This document shows, one piece after another, positions 12,491 through 22,860 of a stretch of 64,000 bases of DNA (position 1 is the stretch's first letter; every line of letters starts with the position of its first letter). Under the pieces are notes generated by a model, which made no database searches, was not told the origin of the DNA, and was given only the letters and a program-made list of their open reading frames with translations. The DNA lies in assembly GCF_016756775.1 (NCBI RefSeq), contig NZ_JAERMU010000008.1:1-64000 (forward strand), written 5' to 3'. This DNA is from Dryocola clanedunensis subsp. sulfonylureivorans (GTDB lineage: Bacteria > Pseudomonadota > Gammaproteobacteria > Enterobacterales > Enterobacteriaceae). A program made the translations under genes and the position numbers.

Positions 12491-12940
12491 TTATTTGTTG
12501 GTTAGTACTGCAATCATTGCATCAACACGATTAGGTGTTTGTTTATACCATAATGAATCTTTGGCCTGTCTGATGGCTTCAGGATAATCTTTGATTTTAA
12601 GGGCTGCTAACATCTTTTTGAATTTATGTACCCCGCTTAAACCTAACTGGAACATCATAATAACCATGAAGTCACGCCAGTCTGATGGAAGCCATATATC
12701 TAAAGTATCAAGGTTATGCTGTGCGATCATAATGTCATGATCCAGTAGTTCATCTGCTTCAGCTTCAGTAATGCCATTTGGGTATGACTCACCATGTGTT
12801 AGTAATCTTCCATATCCAATAGTTGGGAAGCCCAAACTATCTTTATATGTCCAAAATTTGCCATCTTTGAAAGTGCCTATTTTGGTTTGATAAGCGATAG
12901 TACCTTCATATTCTTTTAATCTGTCTTTTAAATTACTCAT
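12491..12940 (-). CDS. Phage lysozyme (endolysin), T4-type GH24
   Basis: This 149-residue protein should cut the sugar backbone of peptidoglycan at lysis. The KDSLGFPTIGYGRLL block holds the Asp (D34) and Thr (T40), spaced six residues apart as in the T4 Glu-Asp-Thr triad, and KEYEGT supplies the Glu (E12). The stretch between Glu and Asp is 22 residues instead of 9, so there is an insertion of about 13 residues (with TKIGTFKDGKFW) in the active-site lobe. No signal peptide is seen, so export needs a holin. The gene runs opposite to all others except the cargo gene at 5794, and shares a terminator with the upstream module. Confidence 0.85.
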   Translation of the reverse strand: MSNLKDRLKEYEGTIAYQTKIGTFKDGKFWTYKDSLGFPTIGYGRLLTHGESYPNGITEAEADELLDHDIMIAQHNLDTLDIWLPSDWRDFMVIMMFQLGLSGVHKFKKMLAALKIKDYPEAIRQAKDSLWYKQTPNRVDAMIAVLTNK

Positions 12941-12980
12941 TAATAAATACCTATAATAAATCTATATAGGGATATTTATT

Positions 12981-13430
12981 GTGAGAATTAATAAAGCATG
13001 GGAGATGTTCGATACTGATATGTGGAATATGTCAGAAGTCACTGATGGGGATTACGTTTCATTCATCTACATTATTCAGTTTCCAGATACTGGCGAGTAC
13101 TATTTCGGTAAGAAGCAAATCTATAAAAAAGTACGCGACATAAAGTACTTAATGTCTACTTCAGTTGAATCGAACTGGCCTGATTATACGGGTAGTAGTA
13201 AGTGCGTTAATGAAATGATTGATGCCGGAATGCCATACACTAAAAAGATTTTGTACTGTGTTAAATCTGACGCAGAAGCAACGATTTTAGAAACAGCATT
13301 GATTAGCTATTTTGGTTTACATCCCGACTGTTTGAATAAAGCAATTATGTGTAAAGCACGATTACCAAAGAACCGTCTAGATTTATTTAAAGTACTGCAA
13401 GATCTAATTGATATGTTGAGTGTGAGGTAA
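12981..13430 (+). CDS. GIY-YIG-like nuclease, putative
   Basis: This 149-residue protein contains FIYIIQFPDTGEYYFGKK (about residues 28-45), resembling the GIY...YIG core strands of the GIY-YIG nuclease fold, followed by a DYTGSSK block and a conserved-looking Glu in ATILETAL. These features recall small Seg-like or free-standing phage nucleases. It starts at GTG with AGGGAT upstream, divergent from the lysozyme gene across a 40-base AT-rich gap with inverted repeats (CCTATA...TATAGG) that probably hold both promoters. It could be a homing nuclease or a nuclease acting on host DNA. Motif match is partial. Confidence 0.55.
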   Translation: MRINKAWEMFDTDMWNMSEVTDGDYVSFIYIIQFPDTGEYYFGKKQIYKKVRDIKYLMSTSVESNWPDYTGSSKCVNEMIDAGMPYTKKILYCVKSDAEATILETALISYFGLHPDCLNKAIMCKARLPKNRLDLFKVLQDLIDMLSVR

Positions 13431-13434
13431 ATAC

Positions 13435-13995
13435 ATGACAAGAATAACGGGTATAGATAACGCCACGAACTATATACAAACAACAGGAACGAAGTTAGGT
13501 AAACAGTTCCAAGATGAAATCATTAAGCGTTCAAGAGTATTATCTATGAAAGTACAGGCAGATATGAACAATGCCGTAGACAAAGGTGCAGTACCTTTCA
13601 CTCAACGATCAATTCTATTCTTTTATAAAAAACGGGGTAGTGGGGTTACAGCTACAATCATGGTCAAAGATGTTCAGGCACAGTACTTATATGGTGTATT
13701 GGCTGAACAAAAAGCCATTGATAAATTTGTACCGACTTCAAAAGCAAGACTAACGAAGCAGGGTAACATTAGTGGTCTGAAAAAGAATTTATCAAGTGGG
13801 CGATACAAGATTGTCAAAGGTAAGAACGGAAAAGAACGATTAATAGATACTACTCAAAAGAAAAAACAAAAGCGTGTAATCGGTCTACGGGAAAGCAAAC
13901 GCCGTAAACTAATTTATGATTTCTATCAGGAAGTGAATGATGGTGTGATTTTAGTAATGAGTGGTATACAAGGAACATTCAAGGTAACAAGATGA
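13435..13995 (+). CDS. Basic phage protein of unknown function
   Basis: This 186-residue protein is strongly basic, with lysine- and arginine-rich segments at about 105-165 (including QKKKQKR and ESKRRK). The N-terminal half has alternating helix and strand character that faintly recalls HK97 gp10-type tail completion proteins, but no match is secure. It starts 4 bases after the nuclease stop and overlaps the next start, so it belongs to the same unit. A nucleic-acid or virion role is possible. I do not recognise it. Confidence 0.45.
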   Translation: MTRITGIDNATNYIQTTGTKLGKQFQDEIIKRSRVLSMKVQADMNNAVDKGAVPFTQRSILFFYKKRGSGVTATIMVKDVQAQYLYGVLAEQKAIDKFVPTSKARLTKQGNISGLKKNLSSGRYKIVKGKNGKERLIDTTQKKKQKRVIGLRESKRRKLIYDFYQEVNDGVILVMSGIQGTFKVTR

Positions 13996-14303
13996 ATTTT
14001 GATGAACATTATGGTGAACTAACCAGTGAAATTAAACTTGATGGTAATACACCAGAGGCTAATAGTAAGCCTATTCATAAATGCTTTCTTGGTAATAAGT
14101 TCAAGAAGATACTAAAGAGTAAACAGATTAATATCGAGCATTTTATGAATGTTTGCTATGAGAAAAAACAAAATATAACGGACGATTCAGTACTTACATG
14201 GTCACTACAAGGTGACCAGATGGATGTGTACGTAATCGAACATAAAAAACTATTCGTTAAGGGAAAACACTTTTGGGTGTATTGCGTGGGGATCATTGAA
14301 TGA
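13992..14303 (+). CDS. Hypothetical small phage protein
   Basis: This 103-residue protein overlaps its neighbours by 4 bases on each side (ATGA junctions), showing a translationally linked unit from 12981 to 14590. It has no membrane segment and no motif I recognise; a C-terminal strand-rich part reads VYVIEHKKLFVKGKHFWVY. It carries one AGTACT near 14190, like the native phage genes. Confidence 0.45.
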   Translation: MNFDEHYGELTSEIKLDGNTPEANSKPIHKCFLGNKFKKILKSKQINIEHFMNVCYEKKQNITDDSVLTWSLQGDQMDVYVIEHKKLFVKGKHFWVYCVGIIE

Positions 14304-14590
14304 TTGGAATGATAATTGATTTAATCAAAACTGGAGTAGGTTTCTTCCAGAAGAAAGAACAAAGTAAGCAAGAGCTGGACGCACAGAACAGCCATGAACA
14401 GAACCAGATCACACTTGAAGAAACGCGTAAGGGCTTCACTTGGCGACAGGGCTTAGGATGGGTACTGACGTTCATCATTCTATGGAACTATGTCATTGTG
14501 CCAGTACTGGCCCTGTGTGGTGTAGTACTCCCCATTGTTCCACTTGATGAGATATGGAAAGTACTGATAATATTGATTGGTGGGAGTTAA
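14300..14590 (+). CDS. Holin, 3TM / GTA-holin-like
   Basis: This 96-residue protein has a charged, glutamine-rich helix (residues about 15-45) followed by hydrophobic segments from about 51 (LGWVLTFIILWNYVIVPVLA) and 80 (WKVLIILIGG). The WRQGLGWV start of the membrane part and the PLDEIWKVL link are typical of the three-segment holins of the gene-transfer-agent type (PF11351). It would form the inner-membrane hole that releases the lysozyme. It lies 1.4 kb from the lysozyme gene, on the other strand. Its last part also contains a likely promoter for the next gene. Confidence 0.7.
   Translation: MIGMIIDLIKTGVGFFQKKEQSKQELDAQNSHEQNQITLEETRKGFTWRQGLGWVLTFIILWNYVIVPVLALCGVVLPIVPLDEIWKVLIILIGGS
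14544..14571 (+). promoter_or_regulatory. Possible sigma-70 promoter for the AbiGi-like gene
   Basis: TTGATG and GATAAT are separated by 16 bases, 38 bases before the AbiGi-like start and inside the end of the holin gene. It would allow expression during lysogeny. This is a pattern match only. Confidence 0.35.
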
Positions 14591-14608
14591 ATACTTAAGA
14601 AGATTTTT

Positions 14609-15406
14609 ATGATAATTAAACCGAAGGCTGAGCTGCATCATATTGAAAGAAGTCTGTATCCAAGTACAATATTTCATTTTACAGACGAAATTGACTCACT
14701 CCAAAATATTTTAAGTTCAGGGTATTTTAGAGCATCTTATGCTAAAGAGGTTATTATTGGCCCAAAATCCCGACGTCGATTTGGCATCCCGATGGTTTCT
14801 TTTTGCGATATAAGGTTATCACATTTGTATGAACACACTCGTAAGTATGGATACTTTGGGCTAGGTTTAAAAAAACGTTGGGCTATTGAGAAGGGTCTAA
14901 ATCCAGTAAGCTATTTGAATAGTAATTGTACTATGTTTACATATTTTAACGAACAGCTTAAAGGTATGAGTAGAGAGCTAAGAGAAATTGATTTATATGA
15001 TGATCATAAAGTAGCAAAATTAAGGTATAGAAATTTCTTGAATGTTATGCGATACATGAAAAATTACGAAGGGGAACTTGAAAGAAAAGGAGAGGTGACT
15101 AAAAATTATAGGTTTGCTAATGAAAATGAATGGCGATATGTTCCCGATATCAAAGAAAAAATAATTCCAGCAAAAGTAATTGATGATGTTGATATTGAAT
15201 GGAAAATTAAAGCTAATGAAAAATTGTGGAAATCAGATAGTTCACGCCTTTATTTCTCCTTGAAAGATATTAATTATTTGTTAGTGCCTAGCGAAAGTGC
15301 AGTGGCAGAGTTAATTGATTATCTAGGTGAGATTATTGAAGGGGATGATTTTACATATTTGATATCAAAGATATTCATTTCCAAACATATTTTTAGCGAT
15401 CTCTGA
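14609..15406 (+). CDS. AbiGi-like abortive infection protein
   Basis: This 265-residue protein matches the AbiGi family (PF10899), first known as half of the lactococcal AbiG phage-resistance system. The pattern includes an N-terminal IFHFTD...LQNILSSG (residues 22-38), then IPMVSFCDI (60-68), a YGYFGLGL block (80-87), W91 and GLNPVSYL. The HFT...L..IL..G opening also resembles the start of ADP-ribosyltransferase-like toxins such as DarT, which hints at a shared fold; that is an inference. The usual partner AbiGii (nucleotidyltransferase) is absent: a holin gene lies before it and a methyltransferase after. The gene is AT-rich, has no AGTACT, and is bounded by its own possible promoter and a strong terminator, so it looks like an acquired defence cassette carried by the prophage. 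Confidence 0.75.
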   Translation: MIIKPKAELHHIERSLYPSTIFHFTDEIDSLQNILSSGYFRASYAKEVIIGPKSRRRFGIPMVSFCDIRLSHLYEHTRKYGYFGLGLKKRWAIEKGLNPVSYLNSNCTMFTYFNEQLKGMSRELREIDLYDDHKVAKLRYRNFLNVMRYMKNYEGELERKGEVTKNYRFANENEWRYVPDIKEKIIPAKVIDDVDIEWKIKANEKLWKSDSSRLYFSLKDINYLLVPSESAVAELIDYLGEIIEGDDFTYLISKIFISKHIFSDL

Positions 15407-15426
15407 TTTTATGCTGATTTTTATAA

Positions 15427-16185
<759 letters not shown>

Positions 16186-16306
16186 TAATTAGTATTATTT
16201 TCTCAAGAAAAAGAAACTCTAAAAAAAGGAAAACTAGATTTTTCACGAATTTTTGAATGTTCCCATTGATTGAGATATGCGTCCTTTCGTTTTTAGCACA
16301 GGTTAG

Positions 16307-16495
16307 AGAGCCGAAGGTAATAGTAATGGGGGCTCCCGGAAGACGTATTCTGAGTACAGCAACCCTTATGCCAACTTCTCTGTCGTGGTGCTCACGGGAC
16401 TGTCGTCAGAGGAATTCACCTTCTTCAATAAAGCGTAGATGGCATTTGCAAAACTTGCATACGGTCACTGCCCAATTTCAATGACATATCAATAA
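16307..16495 (+). pseudogene. Short gene remnant at the prophage-host junction
   Basis: In one plus frame an open stretch reads through YSEYSNPYANFSVVVL and SSEEFTFFNKA, meets TAG at 16436-16438, and continues as MAFAKLAYGHCPISMTYQ to TAA at 16493-16495. The composition looks like real protein, so this may be the C-terminal end of a lost gene broken by an amber codon. I do not recognise the family. It lies between the last phage gene and mipA. Confidence 0.3.
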
Positions 16496-16687
16496 CTCAT
16501 CCAAATAAATCTGCGCGGTGGCTAAGCGCTTTCATACGGACGTCACAAAACTGACAACCTGTCGTCATGCTCGTCCGTGATGGTATGTTGTTTGAATGTT
16601 AACTAAGGTCGGTAAAAAATTTTGGATACGCAGCGGGGGCGGTTACACTGCCAGCGCTGATTATTTGGTTAAAGGACTTAATGGATT
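16496..16687 (+). promoter_or_regulatory. Upstream region of mipA
   Basis: No gene is seen here. The segment contains GGCGGTTACACT shortly before mipA, a likely -10 region, and an AAAGGAC ribosome site. The right prophage attachment site probably lies in or just before it but cannot be located without the left end. Confidence 0.4.
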
Positions 16688-17434
16688 GTGAGCAAATTCA
16701 AAATTCTGGCATTAGGGGCTTTAATTGCCTCATCTTTTCCGGCAGCCCATGCCGAAGGCCCGTGGTCACTCGGTGCGGCCGTTCTGGTCACCCCAAACCC
16801 CTATAAAGGCGATCAGGACCGTGTTTACCCGGTACCGATGATTGGTTATGAAGGGGAAGACTTCTATCTGCGCGGTTTTAACGCGGGCTACTACCTGTGG
16901 AATGACAAAACCGACAAACTCTCTGCGGTTATCTACTACGACCCGCTGCACTTCAGACCGAAAGACAGTAACTATCGTAACCTGCGCGCGCTGGATAGTC
17001 GTAAAGCGACGATGATGGCCGGTCTGTCCTACGTACATAATACCGAATACGGTTTTCTGCGTACCGTACTGGCCGGGGACGTGCTGGATAACAGCAACGG
17101 GATCAACTGGGATACCGCATGGCTGTACCGCTACAACGCCGATCGCCTGACGCTTACGCCGGGCATCGGTGTGCAGTGGAGCAGCGAAAACCAGAACGAG
17201 TATTACTATGGCGTCAGTAAGAAGGAATCCAGCCGTAGCGGCGTAAGCTCTTACGACCCGGGTAACGGCTGGTCGCCGTACGTCGAGCTGTCGGTGAACT
17301 ATAAGCTGACCGACGACTGGAACGTGTTCGGTATGGGCCGCTATATCCGTCTGTCTGACGAAGTTAACGACAGCCCGATTATCGACAGGCAGTGGACCGG
17401 CGTATTGCTGACCGGAATAACCTACAGTTTTTGA
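16688..17434 (+). CDS. mipA: MltA-interacting outer membrane protein MipA
   Basis: MipA is an outer membrane scaffold that in E. coli links the lytic transglycosylase MltA to the penicillin-binding protein PBP1B. The 248-residue product starts at GTG after AAAGGAC and has a signal peptide (cut after PAAHA, about residue 22). The beta-barrel body matches E. coli MipA closely, including YYLWND, the DRKxTMMAGLSY-type block, GIGVQW, ENQNEYYYGVS, and the terminal TGITYSF with a final Phe, as in outer membrane barrels. In E. coli the next gene beyond mipA is yeaG; here a prophage lies there instead. Confidence 0.95.
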   Translation: MSKFKILALGALIASSFPAAHAEGPWSLGAAVLVTPNPYKGDQDRVYPVPMIGYEGEDFYLRGFNAGYYLWNDKTDKLSAVIYYDPLHFRPKDSNYRNLRALDSRKATMMAGLSYVHNTEYGFLRTVLAGDVLDNSNGINWDTAWLYRYNADRLTLTPGIGVQWSSENQNEYYYGVSKKESSRSGVSSYDPGNGWSPYVELSVNYKLTDDWNVFGMGRYIRLSDEVNDSPIIDRQWTGVLLTGITYSF

Positions 17435-17512
17435 TGGTGCAATTTGTGCATCATACCGGGGCGCTTGCGCCCCGTTTGCATTATGGTGGGGCAACCGCAT
17501 TAAGGAGGCGTC

Positions 17513-18364
17513 ATGACAAAGCAAATTCAATTCTCACACGCTCAGGCACTACCCGCTATCGGGCAGGGCACGTGGTATATGGGCGAAAGCTCGGAAAAGC
17601 GTGCGGCTGAAGTCCGCGCACTGCAAACGGGCATTGACCTGGGCCTGCGGCTTATCGACACGGCGGAGATGTATGCTGATGGCGGCGCCGAGCTTGTGGT
17701 GGGCGAAGCCATCGCTAATCGTCGCGACGAGGTTTTTCTGGTATCAAAAGTCTATCCCTGGAACGCGGGTGGACAGCGGGCGATTGCAGCTTGCGAGGCA
17801 AGCCTTAAACGCCTGAAGACTGACTTCCTCGATCTCTATCTGCTCCACTGGCGCGGCGATATTCCGTTTGCAGAAACCATAGCCGTAATGGAAACGCTGA
17901 AGCAGCAGGGCAAAATTCGCCGCTGGGGCGTTTCAAATCTGGACGCTGACGATATGCAGGAATTGCTGAGCATTGAGGGCGGGGAGGAGTGCGCGACTAA
18001 TCAGCTGCTCTATCATCTGGCTTCACGCGGTATCGAGCATGATTTACTGCCGTGGTGTCAGCAGCACGCAATTCCGGTTATGGCCTATTGCCCGCTGGCT
18101 CAGGCTGGACGCCTGCGTAACGGCTTATTTAATCACCCTCAGCTCAACGAGCTGGCGGCGGAGAAGGGCGTGAGTGTGGCACAGCTATTGTTAGCCTGGG
18201 TGATTAGCCATCAAGGTGTCATGGCGATTCCGAAAGCGGGTAGCGTGAGTCACGTGCAGGAAAATGCCGCGGCGCTGGCCGTTGAGCTTAGCAAAGATGA
18301 CATAGCCGTGATGGAAAAGGCGTTCCCGGCGCCTGGCCGTAAAACGCCTTTAGAGATGGTTTAG
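17513..18364 (+). CDS. yeaE: Aldo/keto reductase YeaE (methylglyoxal reductase)
   Basis: YeaE is a cytoplasmic NADPH-dependent aldo/keto reductase that in E. coli reduces methylglyoxal. The 283-residue product has the family's catalytic set: Asp and Tyr in DTAEMYADG, Lys in SKVYPWN, and His in LYLLHWRG, with a C-terminal cofactor region IPKAGSVSHV. An AAGGAGG ribosome site precedes the ATG. Its stop overlaps the end of the convergent yeaD gene by 4 bases. Gene order with mipA and yeaD is as in E. coli, inverted relative to this window's direction. Confidence 0.93.
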   Translation: MTKQIQFSHAQALPAIGQGTWYMGESSEKRAAEVRALQTGIDLGLRLIDTAEMYADGGAELVVGEAIANRRDEVFLVSKVYPWNAGGQRAIAACEASLKRLKTDFLDLYLLHWRGDIPFAETIAVMETLKQQGKIRRWGVSNLDADDMQELLSIEGGEECATNQLLYHLASRGIEHDLLPWCQQHAIPVMAYCPLAQAGRLRNGLFNHPQLNELAAEKGVSVAQLLLAWVISHQGVMAIPKAGSVSHVQENAAALAVELSKDDIAVMEKAFPAPGRKTPLEMV

Positions 18365-19248
18365 CTCTTTTTCGTGACGCGTAAAGTTGCCGCCAGACGC
18401 GAAGGTTTGTCGGCAGACGCTTTTTGTGACGTTGTCACACATGCAGTCTCCACGCAAACAAAGGTCTTATAACCTTCATCAGGCATATCGCCCATGGACG
18501 CAGACAGCGCAGGGCCTGGATTCCAGCCAACCACGTCGCTTTGATGGTGATGAATCACTTCGATGGTGCGCTTCAGGCTACCGTCGTGGATCACGCTGCA
18601 ATCGTCAGCCGCAGCATAGAGGCGATCGGTACGGTCAGGGAAGGTCTGGACGCCGTCGGTTAGCTCACCCTTCGCACCATCCAGCACTTTATCGATATAA
18701 GGTTTGCCAAGGCCGCTGACTTTCACATCAGCGATATCGCCGACGGTGAAATAGGTGTGCAGTGCGGCGGTCGTTTCGAACTCGCCGTGTGCTTCCAGCT
18801 CCATCTCGCAGGTTTTGCCCAGCTTGAAGCGCGCATACAGCGTGAAGTCGTGTGGCCACAGCTTGCGGCTCTCTTCGCTGTTTTGCAGCTCAAAGGTCAG
18901 CGACACGCCGCTTTCATCTTCGTTATGGGCGCTCAGCGTCCACGGCAGGTTTCGAGCAAAGCCGTGAGCAGGCAGATCTTTCTGAGCGGCCGGGCCAAAC
19001 CACGGCCAGCAAATCGGCACGCCGCCGCGCAGGGCCTTACCGTGTTTAAACGGGGTAATATCGCTCAGCCACAGCACTTCTTCTTCGCCAGCAGGTTGCC
19101 AGGAGAGCAGGTGTGCTCCCTGCAAAGCCACGGATGCGCGAACCTGTGGATGGTCGACAACAATCACGTCCAGCTCGTCCTGCTTGCGAAGGGAGAGAAC
19201 CGGTGTGATTTGTTCAATAACCGGAAGGGCAAAAATTTTAGTAATCAT
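18361..19248 (-). CDS. yeaD: D-hexose-6-phosphate mutarotase YeaD
   Basis: YeaD belongs to the aldose-1-epimerase-like family and is thought to interconvert the anomers of glucose 6-phosphate. The 295-residue product has the expected RGGVPICWPWFG block near residue 75, AHGFARN after it, and LHTYFTVGD with the conserved His in the second half. It follows gapA on the same strand, about 78 bases downstream and beyond a terminator, as in E. coli, and may be partly co-transcribed. The C-terminus (residues 270-295) is longer and basic. Confidence 0.93.
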   Translation of the reverse strand: MITKIFALPVIEQITPVLSLRKQDELDVIVVDHPQVRASVALQGAHLLSWQPAGEEEVLWLSDITPFKHGKALRGGVPICWPWFGPAAQKDLPAHGFARNLPWTLSAHNEDESGVSLTFELQNSEESRKLWPHDFTLYARFKLGKTCEMELEAHGEFETTAALHTYFTVGDIADVKVSGLGKPYIDKVLDGAKGELTDGVQTFPDRTDRLYAAADDCSVIHDGSLKRTIEVIHHHQSDVVGWNPGPALSASMGDMPDEGYKTFVCVETACVTTSQKASADKPSRLAATLRVTKKS

Positions 19249-19273
19249 TGACTCAACCTATATATCGAAAGCG

Positions 19274-19302
19274 AAAAAAAAGGCGACCGTGATGGTCGCC
19301 CT
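19274..19302 (-). terminator. Terminator after gapA
   Basis: GGCGACC and GGTCGCC pair around GTGAT, and on the minus strand eight T follow. It separates gapA from yeaD. Confidence 0.85.
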
Positions 19303-19326
19303 TATGGAATCAACTGCTCATCTCAA

Positions 19327-20667
<1,341 letters not shown>

Positions 20668-21081
20668 ATGGCTAACCACTTACCTCCTGATTCAGCAAAA
20701 GAAAATCTTAATGAGATGCAGTTCTACGTCACTCAGAAACACGGTACTGAACCCCCGTTTTCCGGGAGGCTGCTGCACAATAAGCGCAATGGCGTCTATC
20801 ATTGCCTGGTCTGCGATGTCCCGCTGTTCATGTCAGAGTCCAAATATGACTCGGGCTGCGGCTGGCCAAGCTTCTATGAACCAGTGAGCGATACGGCCAT
20901 CAGCTATATCAAAGATTTTTCCCACGGTATGGAGCGCATCGAGATTCGCTGCGGCAGCTGTGAAGCACACCTGGGCCACGTTTTCCCTGATGGTCCGCAG
21001 CCTGCGGGCGAGCGTTACTGCGTAAATTCCGCTTCTTTGAGCTTTACTGATGATGAAAACGGTGAGCAAACGAAAGGTTGA
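20668..21081 (+). CDS. msrB: Peptide methionine-(R)-sulfoxide reductase MsrB
   Basis: MsrB repairs R-methionine sulfoxide in proteins. The 137-residue product, the same length as in E. coli, has the two zinc-binding CxxC pairs (CLVC and CGSC), the [11 protein letters not shown] block, and the catalytic Cys in RYCVNSASL. It is cytoplasmic. It stands divergent from gapA and is followed 40 bases later by yeaC on the same strand, the E. coli order. Confidence 0.96.
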   Translation: MANHLPPDSAKENLNEMQFYVTQKHGTEPPFSGRLLHNKRNGVYHCLVCDVPLFMSESKYDSGCGWPSFYEPVSDTAISYIKDFSHGMERIEIRCGSCEAHLGHVFPDGPQPAGERYCVNSASLSFTDDENGEQTKG

Positions 21082-21121
21082 AAAATCGATTCAGCAAATT
21101 ATTCCACAGGAAATGTAAGCA

Positions 21122-21400
21122 ATGATGAATCTGGACGAAATGTTGGCCACAATGACCCCGGAAGTTTATCAGCGGCTGATGACCGCCGTTGAAACGGGCA
21201 AATGGCCGGACGGCGTGGCGCTGACGCCGGAGCAAAAAGAGAACAGCATGCAGCTGGTGATGCTGTGGCAGACTCGCCATAACAGCGAACCGCAGCATAT
21301 GACGATCGGCACCGATGGCAATATCGTAACGAAAAGCAAGCAGCAGCTGAAGGCGGATTTCGGCATTGAGCCTGCGCCAATTGTGACGGTAAAGCTGTAG
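21122..21400 (+). CDS. yeaC: DUF1315 family protein YeaC
   Basis: YeaC is a small conserved cytoplasmic protein of unknown function. The 92-residue product begins MMNLDEMLATMTPEVYQRL and contains WPDGVALTPEQKENSMQLVMLWQ, the typical DUF1315 signature. It follows msrB by 40 bases with AGGAAATG as ribosome site and is probably co-transcribed with it. Length and order are as in E. coli. Confidence 0.92.
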   Translation: MMNLDEMLATMTPEVYQRLMTAVETGKWPDGVALTPEQKENSMQLVMLWQTRHNSEPQHMTIGTDGNIVTKSKQQLKADFGIEPAPIVTVKL

Positions 21401-21410
21401 CGTTGCGCTA

Positions 21411-21470
21411 GTGGAAAACGCCCGCGCTTTTCCACCCAACGTTTGACCCCTCTCCCGAACGAGAGAGGGG
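21411..21470. terminator. Two hairpins between yeaC and the chitinase gene
   Basis: GTGGAAAA/TTTTCCAC (21411-21435) and CCCCTCTC/GAGAGGGG (21447-21470) are perfect 8-bp stems. Neither has a strong T-run, but they separate convergent genes and probably act as terminators. Confidence 0.5.
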
Positions 21471-21481
21471 AGAAATTGTCC

Positions 21482-22753
21482 TCAGTGTTTCGTCTTGATC
21501 CCCAGCGTTTCAGCAAGCTGCTTCGCCAGCTGGTTGTTATCGTCTGCACCGTATTCCCAGAACATCGCGCCGCCTAACCCTTTACTCTTGATGTACTCGC
21601 CTTTGATAGCCACCGACTTCGGATTCTCATAGGAGATGGCAAACAGATCTTTGCCATCGGCAGACTTCATCGTCAGGTAGGGGACTTTTGCGTCGTCATC
21701 CCAGCGTTCGGTAAACCTTTTCTGCGGATCGTTGAGCAATTTACTGACGATATCGTTGTACTTAAAGTAGCTGTCCTTAGTGAGATCCAGCCCGAATGAA
21801 GAGAAGACGGCTCTTTCTGGCGCGCCGAAGTAAGGCTGGGTGACCGGATGTTTCGCCGCATCTGCTTTATCCCAGTCGATGCCAGGCTCAGTCGCTCGTT
21901 TAGGTACGCGACCATAGAAGCCAATGCCCAGGTTCATCTGCGATGGCTTCAGACCCGCCGCCAGGTAATTATTGACGACGAAGTCCGCGCTGTATTTATC
22001 CGCCGCAGCGACGGTCGGCCAGGTTTTGGAATCATACAGATTGGCGTTGAAATACTGTGTGCCGTACGCCATGTCGTAGGTCATCAGGTTGATGTAGTCC
22101 AGCGCGGGTGCAATGGCTTTGACGTCGACCCACTCTTTCGGGCTTTGTACGTTTGCCCCGACCGCAATGGTCAGCAGCTTCTCTTTGCCCAACGCCTGAC
22201 GCAGCTCGTTGAGCAGGGCGGTGAAGTTATCCCGGTCAGCTTTTGTCGCATCCACCAGTCCCCATGCGCCGTTAATCGGGTATTCCCAGTCAAGGTCGAT
22301 ACCATCAAGGCCATACTGCTGAATAACGTCCTGTGCCGATTTGATAAACACCGCACGGCTCTCAGGGCTTGCGGCCGTACCGGAGAAACCACGCGCGCCC
22401 CAGCCGCCGACGGAAAGCAAAACCTTCAGCTGTGGATTCTGTTGACGAAGCTGCGGCACTTTTTGCAGATCGGACATGACTTTGGGCGATAGCCAAATCT
22501 GATGGAGTTTAGCGGCGTCTTTTAAGGCGGCGTTAGTTTCGCCTTTTTCGTCGTTATAGATCAGGCCAAACGAATAGTTAAGATGCGTAATCTGGCGGAC
22601 ATCAAGCTTGTCGATGTCGCCCCCTGGGCCTGCGGTGACGTCGCCACCGCCGTTAAAATACCCGACGGACAGATAGTTTTCTGCCAGCGCAGAACTGGAC
22701 CAGACGAGTTGCATCACTGCCAGCAGCGGCAGCAATCTGCGGGTAAATTTCAT
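21482..22753 (-). CDS. Secreted chitinase, glycoside hydrolase family 18
   Basis: This 423-residue protein should break down chitin to chito-oligosaccharides outside the cytoplasm. A signal peptide (residues 1-24, ending SSALA) is followed by one GH18 barrel. The catalytic DGIDLDWEYP motif (DxxDxDxE) is intact, SVGGWG is the beta-3 strand motif, and MTYDM and a C-terminal GAMFWEY strand complete the barrel. No chitin-binding domain is seen. E. coli has no chitinase between yeaC and pncA, so this is a lineage insertion. An operator-like palindrome lies about 110 bases upstream. Chitobiose transport is elsewhere. Confidence 0.92.
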   Translation of the reverse strand: MKFTRRLLPLLAVMQLVWSSSALAENYLSVGYFNGGGDVTAGPGGDIDKLDVRQITHLNYSFGLIYNDEKGETNAALKDAAKLHQIWLSPKVMSDLQKVPQLRQQNPQLKVLLSVGGWGARGFSGTAASPESRAVFIKSAQDVIQQYGLDGIDLDWEYPINGAWGLVDATKADRDNFTALLNELRQALGKEKLLTIAVGANVQSPKEWVDVKAIAPALDYINLMTYDMAYGTQYFNANLYDSKTWPTVAAADKYSADFVVNNYLAAGLKPSQMNLGIGFYGRVPKRATEPGIDWDKADAAKHPVTQPYFGAPERAVFSSFGLDLTKDSYFKYNDIVSKLLNDPQKRFTERWDDDAKVPYLTMKSADGKDLFAISYENPKSVAIKGEYIKSKGLGGAMFWEYGADDNNQLAKQLAETLGIKTKH

Positions 22754-22860
22754 AGTTAAACCTCTTTGACGGACAATACTGGAAAACCTGCCCGCGCCCG
22801 ACCGGGCGAATGAGCAGGTTGAAAATCAGCTTAAGCGCTGAATAAGTAAGCAGGTTTATT

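Noticed and set aside
16257..16484. Open frame of 75 codons starting at ATG 16257
   Set aside because: Its composition is not protein-like, and a different frame in the same place looks more like a real gene remnant.
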